DNA from: Timema cristinae
Taxonomy: Eukaryota; Arthropoda; Insecta; Phasmatodea; Timematidae
Length of the DNA: 64,000 nucleotides
NCBI GenBank assembly: GCA_039000515.1
Contig: JBCFYV010002255.1
Coordinates: forward strand, 18,818,390 to 18,882,389
Direction: 5' to 3'
Below, in pieces: positions 1-10,620 of this stretch. The notes beneath the pieces were generated by a model that saw only the letters and a program-made list of their open reading frames with translations, was not told the DNA's origin and made no database searches. Both the position numbers and the translations under genes were made by a program. Position 1 is the stretch's first letter; each line of letters starts with the position of its first letter.

Positions 1-177
1 AATCCGAACCACGGTGGAGGCCTGGCATTCCACACATTCACAGGTTGTGATTAATACAAGTCTTGTCAGAGGTGAAGGAATTGTTTGGTAATCAGATAAA
101 TCTGTGCCAGGACCGAGGATTGAACCCGGACTCCAGCACAGAAGTCCGACACCTTACCCCTAGACCACCAGGTCACC
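1..177 (-). mobile_element. SINE-A copy, cut by window edge
   Basis: This is a tRNA-derived SINE read on the minus strand. The head at the right end has a box A-like TGGTCTAGGGGTAAGG and a box B-like GGTTCAATCC, the signature of an RNA polymerase III internal promoter. The middle section, with the complement of CCACCGTGGTTCGGATTCC, matches about ten other copies in this window. The 3' tail lies off the left edge, so completeness cannot be judged. Confidence 0.8.
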
Positions 178-667
178 TTCAAATAATAGTTATCTGAATA
201 ATATAAATCCGGAACAAAGCCAAGTCGGAACTAGGCCCGGTATAAAATTAGTGCCCGCGTCCTTGTGTTGAAATGGCAACGCTGGCTCATGTAAACATTT
301 ATTTGCGTTACCATTTAGAGTATTTATCCCACAAGATATGCTAACATATTTAATTATATTTTTATTTTATGTAAAATTCCTAAACTTGTTTAAATTATAG
401 GATAGCATCCAGTCAAAACTACATCCAGCAGAAGTGGATGATATGTTATTGTTATGTTTGTTATTGTGTAACGATGTTACCTGCTTTGTGGTTTATGAAC
501 TATTTTGCGAAGCGGTTTGTTTTATAACTTGATGTACCTAAGCACTCTACGTCTAACACACTTATGTAGACGCCATTGTACTAAATAGAAAAAGATGGAA
601 GAGAATGGGTGGTACGCCCGGCGAGGTTTCTTGTATTTTTATGAGTTAATTAATAAAACTTCCTCTT
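178..667. other. AT-rich intergenic, no feature seen
   Basis: I see no coding signal, RNA gene or recognisable repeat. An AATAAA-like stretch lies just before the next SINE but has no gene context. Confidence 0.5.
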
Positions 668-912
668 CCAGACCCACTACGGTGGCCGCATGTCCTAACG
701 CGCTACTCTCGCAGTAGACTAGACTACTGACGACGGGGTTATTGTGGTTCGAATCTCACTCGGTTGTACAAAGGGTGGTTTTTCTAAAATTATTTTACAC
801 TATCCTTCCATGCAAATGTGAGTATACTTCCTCTAAATTTTACCTTCCTAATCCCTAAAACCATTAGTGTAATTAGTACATAAACGTATAACCTGAACGG
901 GTAGTATGGCTT
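668..912 (+). mobile_element. SINE-B copy
   Basis: This is a second tRNA-derived SINE family. The head runs from GACCCACTACGGTGGCCGC through a long-variable-arm-like section to a box B-like GGTTCGAATCTC. The body contains the family blocks for a conserved CAAATGTGAGTATACTTCC-type motif and CATTAGTGTAATTAGTAC. It ends in the tail CCTGAACGGGTAGTA without the terminal GACGCGGTGCTAA, so the extreme 3' end is lost or mutated. Confidence 0.75.
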
Positions 913-1659
913 TGTTCTAAAATACTTCCTCTTTTCCTCCGACGAGAATACATACTCTATATTATTTGCACCTGCAGAGTATTGTCTTGCTTTTAAAAAT
1001 AATCTATTTTGATGTTCTATTATAGTTACATTTTTTGTTCAGTGTACTTTTTTAATCTACATCCTAGTAGTAAAAATCCTAATGGTCATTTTTAGGAATA
1101 TACTAAATAGTCTGACTGTAGACAATTTAAAGAAAAAAAATACCTTTACGAAAAAACTATTTCAAAATCAAAATAATAATTTCGTGACAATCTGAGACTA
1201 TTATTAGAATTATTTAATAATTCATGTTTTTTTTTCTGTTTCGATGTTTTATGTTTTAAAATTCCACGAGTAAAACTTAAAAATAAATAAATAATAATAA
1301 CATGGAAAAATCGATCTCAACTTATCGCTACGTCACAGGTATGTAACGTCGTTAAGAGCTTTATAATATTATTTCTAAATCTCGAACCCCCACCTATTCG
1401 AAATTACAAACAATCTGGATTACACCAAATAGGAAGAAAGTTGAAAAAACTAGAAGAAATGAACTCACGTTTGCGTAGAAAGAATAAACTAGAAAACAGT
1501 TAAGACACAAATAACTAAATGCACTCGTTTCCTGATTTCAAACCACCTATCCCTTGGTAACCTGCTAATCAAAAACTGCTTTTTCTAAGGGTTCCACCTG
1601 TGAGGGTAGAGTGAAGTTACGTGCACTCGCTACTATCTTAATAGTAGTTATTATGATAG
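913..1659. other. AT-rich intergenic, no feature seen
   Basis: Poly-A and poly-T rich sequence with stops in all frames. No repeat family from elsewhere in the window is recognisable. Confidence 0.5.
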
Positions 1660-1802
1660 TAATAACACCCACGGCAATTGGCAAGTGGACTAGTGTCGGA
1701 CTAATCTTATCTGGTTTCCCGCTAATGATAGCTATTCGAATCTCAGCCGGTTGTATTGTAAATTGTTTTTATTAATGTTTTTTTTCTATACTATATCCAT
1801 AA

Positions 1803-1848
<46 letters not shown>

Positions 1849-2225
1849 GTATTAGCACCACGTCTTACTACCCGTTCGGGTTATCCGCATTCACGCTAAT
1901 GTGTAATGGTAGGGTGATTGTGAGATGAAATGGAGGACCTACAGTTTAACGTGGAATCCGAACCAGGGTGGAGGCCTGGCATTCCCCACATTCACAAGAT
2001 GTATTTTCAGAGGTGAAGGAAGGGTTTGGTAATCAGATAAATCTTTGCCGGGACCGAGGATTGAACCCCTGACCCCGGCACAGAAGTCAGACACCTTACC
2101 CCTAGACCACCAGGTCACCCTATATCCATAAAAATGCGGGTATATTTTATTTAATATCTACCTTTATCATCCCACCCCATTAGCACACTTAAAAAGCATA
2201 CAACATGGATGAGTAGTATTAATGT
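1660..2225 (+). mobile_element. Old SINE-B copy split by a SINE-A insertion
   Basis: A degraded SINE-B head with a box B-like ATTCGAATCTCAGCCGG near 1737 continues to 1803. It then resumes after the inserted SINE-A at 2120 with the SINE-B body (AAATGCGGGTATATTTTATT, then CCATTAGCACAC) and a decayed tail near 2190-2225. The two halves are colinear with the intact copy at 668-912. The sequence is clearly older than the element inserted in it. Confidence 0.65.
1804..2119 (-). mobile_element. SINE-A copy with 13-bp target-site duplication
   Basis: Near full-length SINE-A. The left end is a (TTA)n stretch, which is the (TAA)n 3' tail on the coding strand, followed by the complement of the conserved tail and the tRNA-like head ending at 2119. 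The flanks carry a perfect direct repeat CTATATCCATAAA at 1791-1803 and 2120-2132, as expected for target-primed insertion. It lies inside an older SINE-B. Confidence 0.88.
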
Positions 2226-2919
2226 GGGGAACAAATAAATTAAACAAAGTTACAGAAATAGATACAAGAAATAAAAAATGATTTAAAAAAAACATGTCCA
2301 TTTAATATTAAAAACATAACCAACGTTCATATATTTGTTTACTCTAAACAATATAAGCGTTGTGGTGGATATTTCTTTCTTCCAACAATAATTAAATTTA
2401 AACACCCTGTTCCGTAATTTGGTGGTTTTTCACGATCTACAGTTAGAACAAATTAACAAACTGTAATCTAAATCATTATTTAAACATGCTCTAGTTATGC
2501 CCGTTTACACCTTATTTGGTATAATACAGACATTAATTTGATTACTTCCCGAAATAATGATGAGTACTTTGACTTAATGAAATGCAGGAAAACACATTAT
2601 CTAAGTAAATATTGGTTTTAAACTTTGCACTTCAATTAATTTGGTAGGGTGAAATTAAACTAAATTAGTTTGTTAGACGAGTAGAATTTAAATGTTTGCA
2701 TGTATATTATGAGGTCGTTATAGCTCCGCTAATTTGTAGAAGACTAGTGACTCCTGATAATTCGTGTTCGAATACCGGTTACAGCGTAAGCTGACTGAAT
2801 AATTGAGGGTTATAGTACATTCCAACTAAGCGATACTGTTACATCAAACACGTGAATTAACGCGCAAGCCTCGTCATGTTTGGATTGTTGGAGACTAGGA
2901 GGTTTGTTTTCATCACCGT
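2226..2919. other. AT-rich intergenic with a possible SINE-B head scrap
   Basis: Mostly featureless. At about 2700-2800 the order of blocks GTAGAAGACTAGTGACTCC and GTGTTCGAATACCGG recalls the SINE-B head on the plus strand, but it is too diverged to call as a copy. Confidence 0.35.
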
Positions 2920-3172
2920 CTCTTAATACCTGTTCAGGTTGTGCATATATATACTTATAATAATTACCCTAATTGTGTATGAATGAAGAAAGACGAAATT
3001 CAGAGGTAATCTAATAGCATCAGTGTGGAAGGAGAGTAGGAAACAATTTAATGGAAAATCCACCCTCAGTAGACTTGAACGAGATTCGAACCCAGATCTC
3101 CCAGTCATCAACAGGGCCAATCTTAACATGAGAGTGATGCCTTATACCATTTGGGCATTAAAGTGGGTACGA
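2920..3172 (-). mobile_element. SINE-B copy, degraded
   Basis: Minus-strand SINE-B. The decayed tail is at the left, the body around 3020-3070 has the block for GGAAGGAGAGTAGGAAAC, and the head at the right has the box B complement GATTCGAACCCAGATCTCCC. It ends at the head remnant near 3172. Confidence 0.65.
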
Positions 3173-3721
3173 GGAGGTTTAATATATATCCTGACTGGGT
3201 GGACTGAGGTTCTCCTCCCCCCCCCCCCCATTAGCCCCCCATTATGCCTCATCATAACCGGGTGCCTGGGGATGAGATTCATAGCACACAATGTAGATAG
3301 TAAAACAATCGCTCATAAGTTCTCATATAGTTTATTAGGTGTACTTTTAACAAAATTTTCAAATTTAGTCACAAGTAAAATTAACTAACTTAAAAAGTTT
3401 AATTTAAACGGGTGTACATCTCGTTTATCATGTTGAACACTCCCCCAGATACTCATTTTTAATATTAGAACCATTTTATGGACATTTATATTCTCAAAAA
3501 TCAATATCACTAAATTAATCATAATGTTTTTTCCTACAAAATAACAAATATTTGTCATTTCAAACACTTCTAATGTTTTAATTTTAAGGTTGGGGTGATG
3601 GGTTGCGCAAGAATAGGTAAATGTTTTTGCTGTTTTCGTGGCAAAAAAAAAAAGAATCCAAAATAAATAAAAGTTTGCTTCAGTAGAAACATAAAGATTA
3701 TTTTCTTCACTTTTAGTGGTA
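3173..3721. other. Intergenic, no gene seen
   Basis: Contains a run of about ten C near 3217 and a poly-A run near 3642. Short open frames here show no recognisable motif. Confidence 0.5.
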
Positions 3722-3928
3722 CAGTAGCCCCATAACTTCTTTGGTGCTGACTGACAGCTGACGACCTTGAAGAGTTACCAGAGCAAATTATGTATCGCTA
3801 TGTCAAACCATATGATCTTCAAAAACATGTGTTTAGCAGCTGTCACTTCTGACAGTCAACATTTAGGTTTAAACCTACATTTTGACTGCCAGCTGTCAGT
3901 CAGCACCAAAGAGGCCATGGGGCTACAG
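3722..3928. mobile_element. MITE, 207 bp, TA-flanked (Tc1/mariner type)
   Basis: The ends form terminal inverted repeats of about 50 bp: CAGTAGCCCCATAACTTC at the left, and CTGTAGCCCCATGGCCTC when the right end is reversed. Both continue into the shared block TCTTTGGTGCTGACTGACAG. The element is flanked by TA on both sides (3720-3721 and 3929-3930), the target duplication typical of Tc1/mariner elements. It has no coding capacity, so it would depend on a transposase elsewhere. Confidence 0.75.
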
Positions 3929-4118
3929 TAGCTTTCCCTAACCGAGGCTACAGGTGCTGGGTGTGACTTAGCTAATCGTCACCAACCTTCACACGCTCAG
4001 CCTGTCAAACTATAGGCCAACTGGTTCTGGCCAATTCCAAGTTTGTGTCGGTTTTGGACCTGACCAGTCTCTAGTCTTCACCTGACCTGGCTTTCGTCTT
4101 AAAACTGCGCAAACAACG

Positions 4119-4120
<2 letters not shown>

Positions 4121-4158
<38 letters not shown>

Positions 4159-4424
4159 GCATCGCGTCTTACTACCCGTAAGGGTTGTACACACTTACGC
4201 TAATGTGTAATGGTTAGGGTGATTGTGAGATGAAATGGAGGACCTACAGTTTAACGTGGGATCCGAACCACGGTGATATTCCACACATTCACAAGTTGTG
4301 ATTAATACAAGTATTTTCAGAGGCGAAGGAAGGGTTTGGCAATTAGATAAATCTGTGCCGGGACCGAGGATTGAACCCCGGACCCCCAGCACAGAAGTCT
4401 GACACCTTAACCCCAGACCGCCAG
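4121..4424 (-). mobile_element. SINE-A copy
   Basis: It starts with (TTA)n, then the complement of the shared tail (GCGTCTTACTACCCGTAAGG), the SINE-A body, and the tRNA-like head ending near 4424. A short internal deletion removes part of the CCACGGTGGAGGCC block. No clear target duplication was found. Confidence 0.8.
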
Positions 4425-5395
4425 CCTATCATTATTCTTTTTTAATACACTGTACTATTGAGTATAGAATTATTTTGTTTTCTATGTAAATTCTCAAGGA
4501 AAAATGTCTACTATTTCAAACCCAAAGATAAATTAAAGGCGATATTTTAACTTGAAATCAAAAGATAAATATTATTACTGAAGTAAACGATAAGAACATA
4601 ACATAATTATTAACAGGATGCACAGTAATAAGTTATTTAGTGATATCTATATTTAACAAGTGACCTTTAGATAACATTTAAACAAACTTTCCTGTAAGTA
4701 TAAAGTGTGTGACAAGCTGAGAAAAATAAACATTATTTTAACGAAACAATATTTGTCCACCACACCATTTACTCAGAGTGGTAGTTCAAAATGAGCTACA
4801 AAGTTGTATGGTTCAAGTGTGATTGTAGGTTTTGTTATTACGCCGGCATCATAGCATCCCAGCCAATTGTGGCAAACACTGAGCACTTATTTTTGGTTTT
4901 GTAAACATGTCATTGTTGGTGGATTGAAAGTTTATTTAAATAAAAATTTGTATGGTACAATTGTGCACACATTTTCACATTGTATATTATAGTTTGTGAC
5001 AACGCCTTTAAATATCGGTTATTAGTAAACAACCCAAACATAAATTGTTCTCGGGAAAAAAAATCATTAATTTGATAATCATATGAAACACTCTTCAGAT
5101 ATAAATTATGAGTATTAACGCAATTTTTGTAGCCATTTAAAAAAAATAGTTAAAAAAAATCAGTTTTAAACTACTCCTATATTATGTTTATAGAAAAACC
5201 ATTATACATTTTTATTTATCACGTAAAACTCTCACCAAATACAAGTTTAATGTTTAATTTTTCATGCCAAAAAGTCTACATAAATCCAGACGGAAAATAA
5301 TAAACCCTTATATAATACAATAACAATACAATACAATACAATACAATGCAACCCCCCCCTTAATATCTATAAGGTGAGAGAGGCAGTAAATTAGG
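4425..5395. other. AT-rich intergenic, no gene seen
   Basis: A short (AATAC)n run lies near 5316-5346, followed by a C run. Nothing else is recognisable. Confidence 0.5.
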
Positions 5396-6570
5396 TAAAG
5401 AGTTACCTGAATGAACATAACAATTTTATTTAGTCAAAAAAGAACAATAACAAGCTGAGCAAACAATCAACACCGCGTGAAGCGCGCTTTTCCGTCCACC
5501 GCGGAAATCAATTACATCAAAGGTAAACATAAACGTTACCTCCTCAAAACAAATCACGTTACATTAAATCCATCAAAGGTAACGGTCCGGGATCTCAGTG
5601 ACATGGTCTTTGGTTACTTCGTTAAATTGATTAGTTCCTAAAATGGTTACTCTAGCGTTTAAGTTATCCACCCTAGTATAAAATATATATCTTTCTTACA
5701 GACGCCCGTAGCAAACGTGACGTCATAGCAATCAAACAAGGCCACAAGGTAATAATAACTTAACAACCCTAGGCGTTTAACTTGGCGAACAAAGATGAGT
5801 CCAGAAACAGCTATACTCGAAAACAACATAAGCCGGGTTTCGAACCCAGGACCTGACAATCTCAGGCTAAAAGCTAATATTGGCATATGTATGAAGTACA
5901 TTTGAATAGGGCCCAGACCCTGGATATAAGCGGTGGCGAAAGCGACGGTCTAACTCCCAGCAGCGATAAGCGCGTAGCATAGTCAATATTCAAATAAACA
6001 TAAGTTAATAACAAAGTCCAAATAGTAATTTAGAAAGAGTTCCCCCCATGACGCCGAAATAGTAATTTTGGTAGGAAAGTAATATCCCCCGAAACCCAGT
6101 CGCTGCCCTCACCTCTTATCCTCGAGCCGGTGGGGTAGTAAGTGACCTGAGATCCCGGTACCGCTAGTATTTATACAAAATATAATTCTCAGAGAAGGGG
6201 GGCGGATCGAAGGAAAGGAAGGTTGGAGAACATTACAAACAAGGGGGAGGAGAGGTTCGAGACTCATATCGAACACCTAGCACCTTCTCGAAGCTCGGCG
6301 AAGGCGGAAACGGAACTCTTCTATCCATCTTCTCTGCTGGCCGAACACGTGGTCGAGCCTCGTTGCCGGCAGGCGCGGACACGCCTTCAGTCAGTCCGAT
6401 GTATTTGGCGAGAGCGTAGGTCGCCGGTCAAGCTAGTGCCGCGTGTTGACTCAGTTGGCTGTCCCAGTTGGCGAGTGTTGTTACCATGTAAGTCGTTACA
6501 TCGCTGTCCCAGTTGTCTGTCCGAGTTGGTGAGTGTTGTTACAATGTAAGTTGTTACAGACTCACGCCAT
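5396..6570 (-). mobile_element. GC-rich block resembling a minus-strand LTR or promoter
   Basis: This block is clearly more GC- and CpG-rich than its surroundings. On the minus strand it opens with TGTAACAACTTACA, an LTR-like 5' end. It has two imperfect copies of a roughly 65-bp unit (about 6460-6510 and 6525-6560), a TATA-like TATAAATAC near 6170, and an AATAAA signal near 5430. A tRNA-like GGGTTCGAAACCCGG lies at about 5827-5842. I see no matching second LTR or internal coding region, so a solo LTR, a retroposed promoter or part of a larger element are all possible. Confidence 0.35.
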
Positions 6571-6619
6571 ATTTTTTTTAACAAAAAATTTTAAAACCCT
6601 TTAGTTGTATAAATGCGAT

Positions 6620-6978
6620 GGAATAAAGTTATTCGGTAGAGAATAAGGGTACAGGTAGTACACGAGATAGTAGAGGAAGAAAGACTGATATGGTATGGTC
6701 ATGTAATGAGGATATTGGAGTATATTAGATAGTAGAGGAATAAAGAATGAGTGTGCTGGTGCCCGGGTTCAATCCTCGGTCCCGGCACAGATTTATCTGA
6801 TTTCCAAACCCTTCCTTCACCTCTGACAAGATATCTTGTGAATGTGGGGAATGCCAGGCCTCCACCGTGGTTCGGATTCCACGTTAAACTGTAGGTCCTT
6901 CATTTCATCTCACAATCACCCTACCATTACACATTAGCGTAAGTGCGTATAACCCGAATGGGTAGTAAGACGCGGTGC

Positions 6979-7033
<55 letters not shown>

Positions 7034-7320
7034 GAATGAGATTATATGGCCATGCAATGAGCATGTTGGAGTATATGAGATAGTAGAGGAAGAAAGACTG
7101 AAATGTTAGGGGCATGTGATGAGGATAGAGATGTAGAGAATACCAAAGAAAATTATAGAAATAAATAATTTAGGAAAAAGACTGCAAGGGAGGACAAGGA
7201 ATAGATGGTAGGAGTAAATAGCAGAAAGTGTGCAAGTGATAGGAGAAGAATTAAAGCAATTAAAAGAGAAATAGAGGAAGACGGGGGCATTTTACTAAAC
7301 TGACTCGGCCTCAAGCTGGA
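6620..7320 (+). pseudogene. Non-LTR retrotransposon ORF2 C-terminal remnant
   Basis: Reading the plus strand across frames gives the conserved LINE reverse-transcriptase C-terminal pattern. There is a VEEERLxWYGHVMR-like segment, then RIPKKIIEINNLGKR, then LQGRTRNRW, and an IAESVQVIGEELKQ-like helix. Frame changes and stops throughout make it non-functional. The EERLxWYGHVM segment occurs about three times in succession between roughly 6665 and 7115, so part of the remnant has been tandemly duplicated. A SINE-A is inserted in one of these repeats. Confidence 0.65.
6752..7027 (+). mobile_element. SINE-A copy, 5'-truncated, with 13-bp TSD
   Basis: The copy begins inside the tRNA-like head just upstream of box B (GGTTCAATCC) and lacks box A. 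It continues through the full body and shared tail (GACGCGGTGCTAA) into (TAA)n. A perfect direct repeat AATAAAGAATGAG flanks it at 6739-6751 and 7028-7040. It is inserted in a LINE remnant. Loss of box A means it cannot drive its own Pol III transcript. Confidence 0.88.
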
Positions 7321-7899
7321 AACATTTGATAAGTATGATAATGATGATTATGATTATGATGATTTGTATCAATGGTGTTTTGTCGTACTGTAAATCCTGC
7401 ACATTTTCTCAACTGTCAACAGATATGTGTCCGTAAGTCCAAATCTCTTTGGTGTTTGGTTTGAATTCATATGAGGAAACATAATATGTAACATAATACG
7501 TAAATGTGGCCAAAAATTGTATATATTTGGTGCGCAAGCTTAACAATTTTTGAGAAATAATCCCTGTCAAAGAAAGACTACAAATTTGGTACACCAACCT
7601 CAGATTTCTACCAATTATGTTAAACTCCCAAATATAATATTCTCAAAGATCGTATTTTCTAAGACGTTTGTAAACAAAAAAAATAGGGTCGCATTTACTT
7701 TTACAAAGTTTGGTTCATAAAAAAAAAAATCTGCGGGCCGCACACAATCATGAATAAGGCCGTATGTGGTACGCGGGCCACAAGCTAAGCTCTTTATTTC
7801 TCTATACATCTCCCATGATATATACACTGTGTGTACACAAATGTCTCGATTGTAATAAGAATTAATAAATTTTATTTATTTAAATATTTTGTACAATTT
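7321..7899. other. Intergenic with a possible hAT end scrap
   Basis: A (GAT)-rich run lies near 7335-7370. At 7733-7790 there is a GC-rich island in AT-rich DNA (GCGGGCCGCACACAATC, then GTACGCGGGCCAC), a pattern common near the ends of decayed hAT elements, but no partner terminus is visible. No gene is seen. Confidence 0.35.
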
Positions 7900-8270
7900 A
7901 TTTCTGCCCATCCCGGCTACCCGCATTTACTTACACTAATTAGCTAGGGTTGAGTAGGGTATAGATTAGAGGAAATGGATCTACAACCATCTAAGTAGGT
8001 AAAGAAAAAAGTTTTTTTTTTAATTACTGCGTCTTACAACCTGTTCATATTATACGCATATGTGATAATTACTCTAATTAGGTAGAAATGATGAAGTAAT
8101 TATTTAAAAGGTAATCTACTTGCATTTGCGTGGACAGAGAGGGGGAAATCATTCAAAATAAAACACTCTCAGTAGACCCACTGGGATTTGAACCCTGATC
8201 TCCCCGTCATTAGTAGGCCCGTCTAACACGTGAGGGACACTTAGACCATTCAACCACTGAACGATTAAGT
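7900..8270 (-). mobile_element. SINE-B copies, one fragment and one fuller copy
   Basis: 7900-7985 is a diverged SINE-B tail and body fragment. 8026-8270 is a fuller minus-strand copy with tail complement GCGTCTTACAACCTGTTC, body, and the box B complement GGATTTGAACCCTGATCTCC. Further head-like scraps may continue to about 8390. Confidence 0.6.
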
Positions 8271-8869
8271 GTGTAATCATTTAGAGATAACTACGCTCAG
8301 AACACCCACACGTGAATCAAACCACCGACCTCCCCCTCACCAGCAAACAAGAATAAACGCTCTTTGTAAGTCTAACCCACGTGACCTCTCATGTGGGTAA
8401 CTAATGTTTTCAAACCACATTTGACAAACTGGTTTGGCAAATTGCCTGGAAGAATTTGCGCCAAGAATCTTTAGCCCTTACCAAAAAAGTGATGATTATT
8501 TTTCAAGTCTCTTGTGTTTTAGAGGGATGAATTATTGCGTTGAAAATTTTAAGAACGATTGTGCCTTTTTTTTTTAAGCGCCACGTCACTAAGACTTTCC
8601 TTTCTCCAAGTTCTTGCTCGGCTCCTTTTTTTTAGGGAGATATAGAATCAAATATTGATGCAGAATCGAAGAAGAAGCGAATACGGAGAAATACTTCTTC
8701 CAGGTATCCGGAATTATCGGGCGTAAAAGCTTCTATTTGACTAGAGTTTATTTCAGAAACTGTGTTAATAGTTCCTTAACACGTTTCAGTTATAAGTGTC
8801 TGGGACTTACTCAAAATACTGGATTCTCAACAACTTATAGCCTGAGTCTTATATCTCCCTTTATTTTTA
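8271..8869. other. Intergenic, no gene seen
   Basis: Possible diverged SINE-B head at 8310-8390, then featureless sequence. Confidence 0.4.
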
Positions 8870-10620
8870 CTTTCTCGCTAGAGAAAGTATTGTGATCGTC
8901 AAAAAAATCTAACTAAAGATGTTGATGAATCTTGACGTTTCATGACCCACGAATCCAAAAAAGTGTTTTTTGACTTTTTGTTCTGTCTGTCTGTACCTCC
9001 AACTAGAACCTAAACTATTTTACTTATGGGCTAAAACTTGGTATCTAGGGTTTGCATAGGGTTGCCCCGAGGGGTTTTTGGAATTGGATATCAAATCCCT
9101 AACATTGAGGATAGTTTACTAAAGGGCAAAAAGAGAAAAAGTCGATTTTATCAAAATTTTGTTTAAATTTCATTTCTAAACATTTATAGATATTACACCT
9201 CTGACAAGACATCTTGTGAATGTGTGGAATGCTAGGCCGCCACCGTGGTTCGGATTCCACGTTAAACTGTAGGTCCTTCATTTCATCTCACAATCACCCG
9301 TACCATTACACATTAGCGTAAGTGCGTATAACCCGAACGGGTAGTAAGACGCGGTGCTAATAATAATAATATAGATATTACAAACAAAATGGCTTTCTAA
9401 ATATTTCAGCAAAATGACTTTAAGGGTTCCGGTCTGATGCGTAAATTATCCTTTTTTTTTAATATTTCCTAAACTATTTAAGATATGAAATTACTTATTG
9501 TTAAAATAGGTAGGTCTCTTTATAATACAAATATTTTATAAGGAGCATATTTTTATAAAACCAATAACTTTCAAGGTATACTAAATATATATATTTTTTA
9601 ACTTTTCGAACAAAAAAGGTAAAAGTATTGCGACCGCAAAAGAAAATCTAACCTGAAATGTTGATGGATGTCGACGTCTTAAGCCCCTCAAATCCTAAAA
9701 AGTGGTCTTTGAGATTACGTCTCTGTGTGTCTGTTTAAACTTAAAATTAAGAGTAGTTTAAGAAAGGGCGAAAAGAGAAAGAATCGATTTTCTCAAAATC
9801 GACTAACGATTTTGATTAAAATTCGTATCTATGTGTTGATTAAGATTATAAATAAACTTACTATTTTCATTCTACCATGAAAATGAATTTTAGGATACCT
9901 TACAGAAGCATAAACTTCGGTATCTCCGCAACTATTTGAGATACTAAATATATTATAATTGAGAGATTGTTTTACTATAAAAATAAAAAACTTTTATATG
10001 AAATACATTTTTATAAATCCAACCGTTTCTGAGATATTGGCAAATATATTAATACAATTTTGTGAGCTTTAGTTGTTAAGAGATACTAAGTTTTAACGCA
10101 ATAATTCTCCAATGCCATAGAGTAATTAAATATAAGTAGGTCTCTAAAAGTTGATGTTGTTTTGTCCTTAAACCTCTTAGGAGAAATGATTGTTCAACAA
10201 TGATCTATATCCATTTTAGACTCGATAGTTAATATTTACATTTTTTATTGGTTAAGATTTATAAATGAGAAATTTAATAACAATTCGATGGCATGAAGAT
10301 TTGCAACACCTAATAAAATGTCGAAAATTTTAACCGGGAGTTGAAATTTTAATACGAAGTGTTGACCTTTGTGGCCCCAACATTGAACTTTTTTATCGGT
10401 ACAAACATACAAATGAAGACATTAATTCTTTAAAAACAAAAATACAAAATTTATAACCGGGACTAAAAAAAAAGTTTTACATAAGTATAGTTTAATTTAT
10501 GCTTGGGTTTGCTAGTGTATGTTATTTAGTTTCACATATATTACGAGTTTTCAGTAAATATCTCCATTTTCAAATAATAGCGCGAGAAAGTCCGTGCGGA
10601 GTTCAGTACCATTTATTTAG
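8870..10620. repeat. Unclassified modular repeat X
   Basis: Two related modules lie in tandem, starting near 8880 and 9615. Each contains an AAAGTATTGYGAYCG-like start, an AAATCTAAC block, GATGTTGATG, a CTGTCTGT stretch, and GGGCRAAAAGAGAAA. Each then has a segment with ATATTTTTATAAA-type sequence followed by a TCTGAGATATTGGC-like block. The far end (about 10500-10615) contains ACGAGTTTT and AAATATCTCCATTTT and recurs at about 27130-27220. I see no open frame or terminal repeats, so the class is unknown. A SINE-A interrupts the first module. Confidence 0.5.
9197..9370 (+). mobile_element. SINE-A copy, 5'-truncated, with 11-bp TSD
   Basis: The copy begins in the body at ACCTCTGACAAGACATC, so the entire tRNA-like head is missing. 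It keeps the shared tail and ends in a short (TAA)n. A perfect direct repeat ATAGATATTAC flanks it at 9186-9196 and 9371-9381. Removing it restores the module of repeat X, where ATTACAAACAAAATGGC is also seen intact near 22727. Confidence 0.88.

Noticed and set aside
7733..7790. Decayed hAT element
   Set aside because: GC-rich ...GCGGGCC... motifs are suggestive, but neither terminus nor target duplication could be located.
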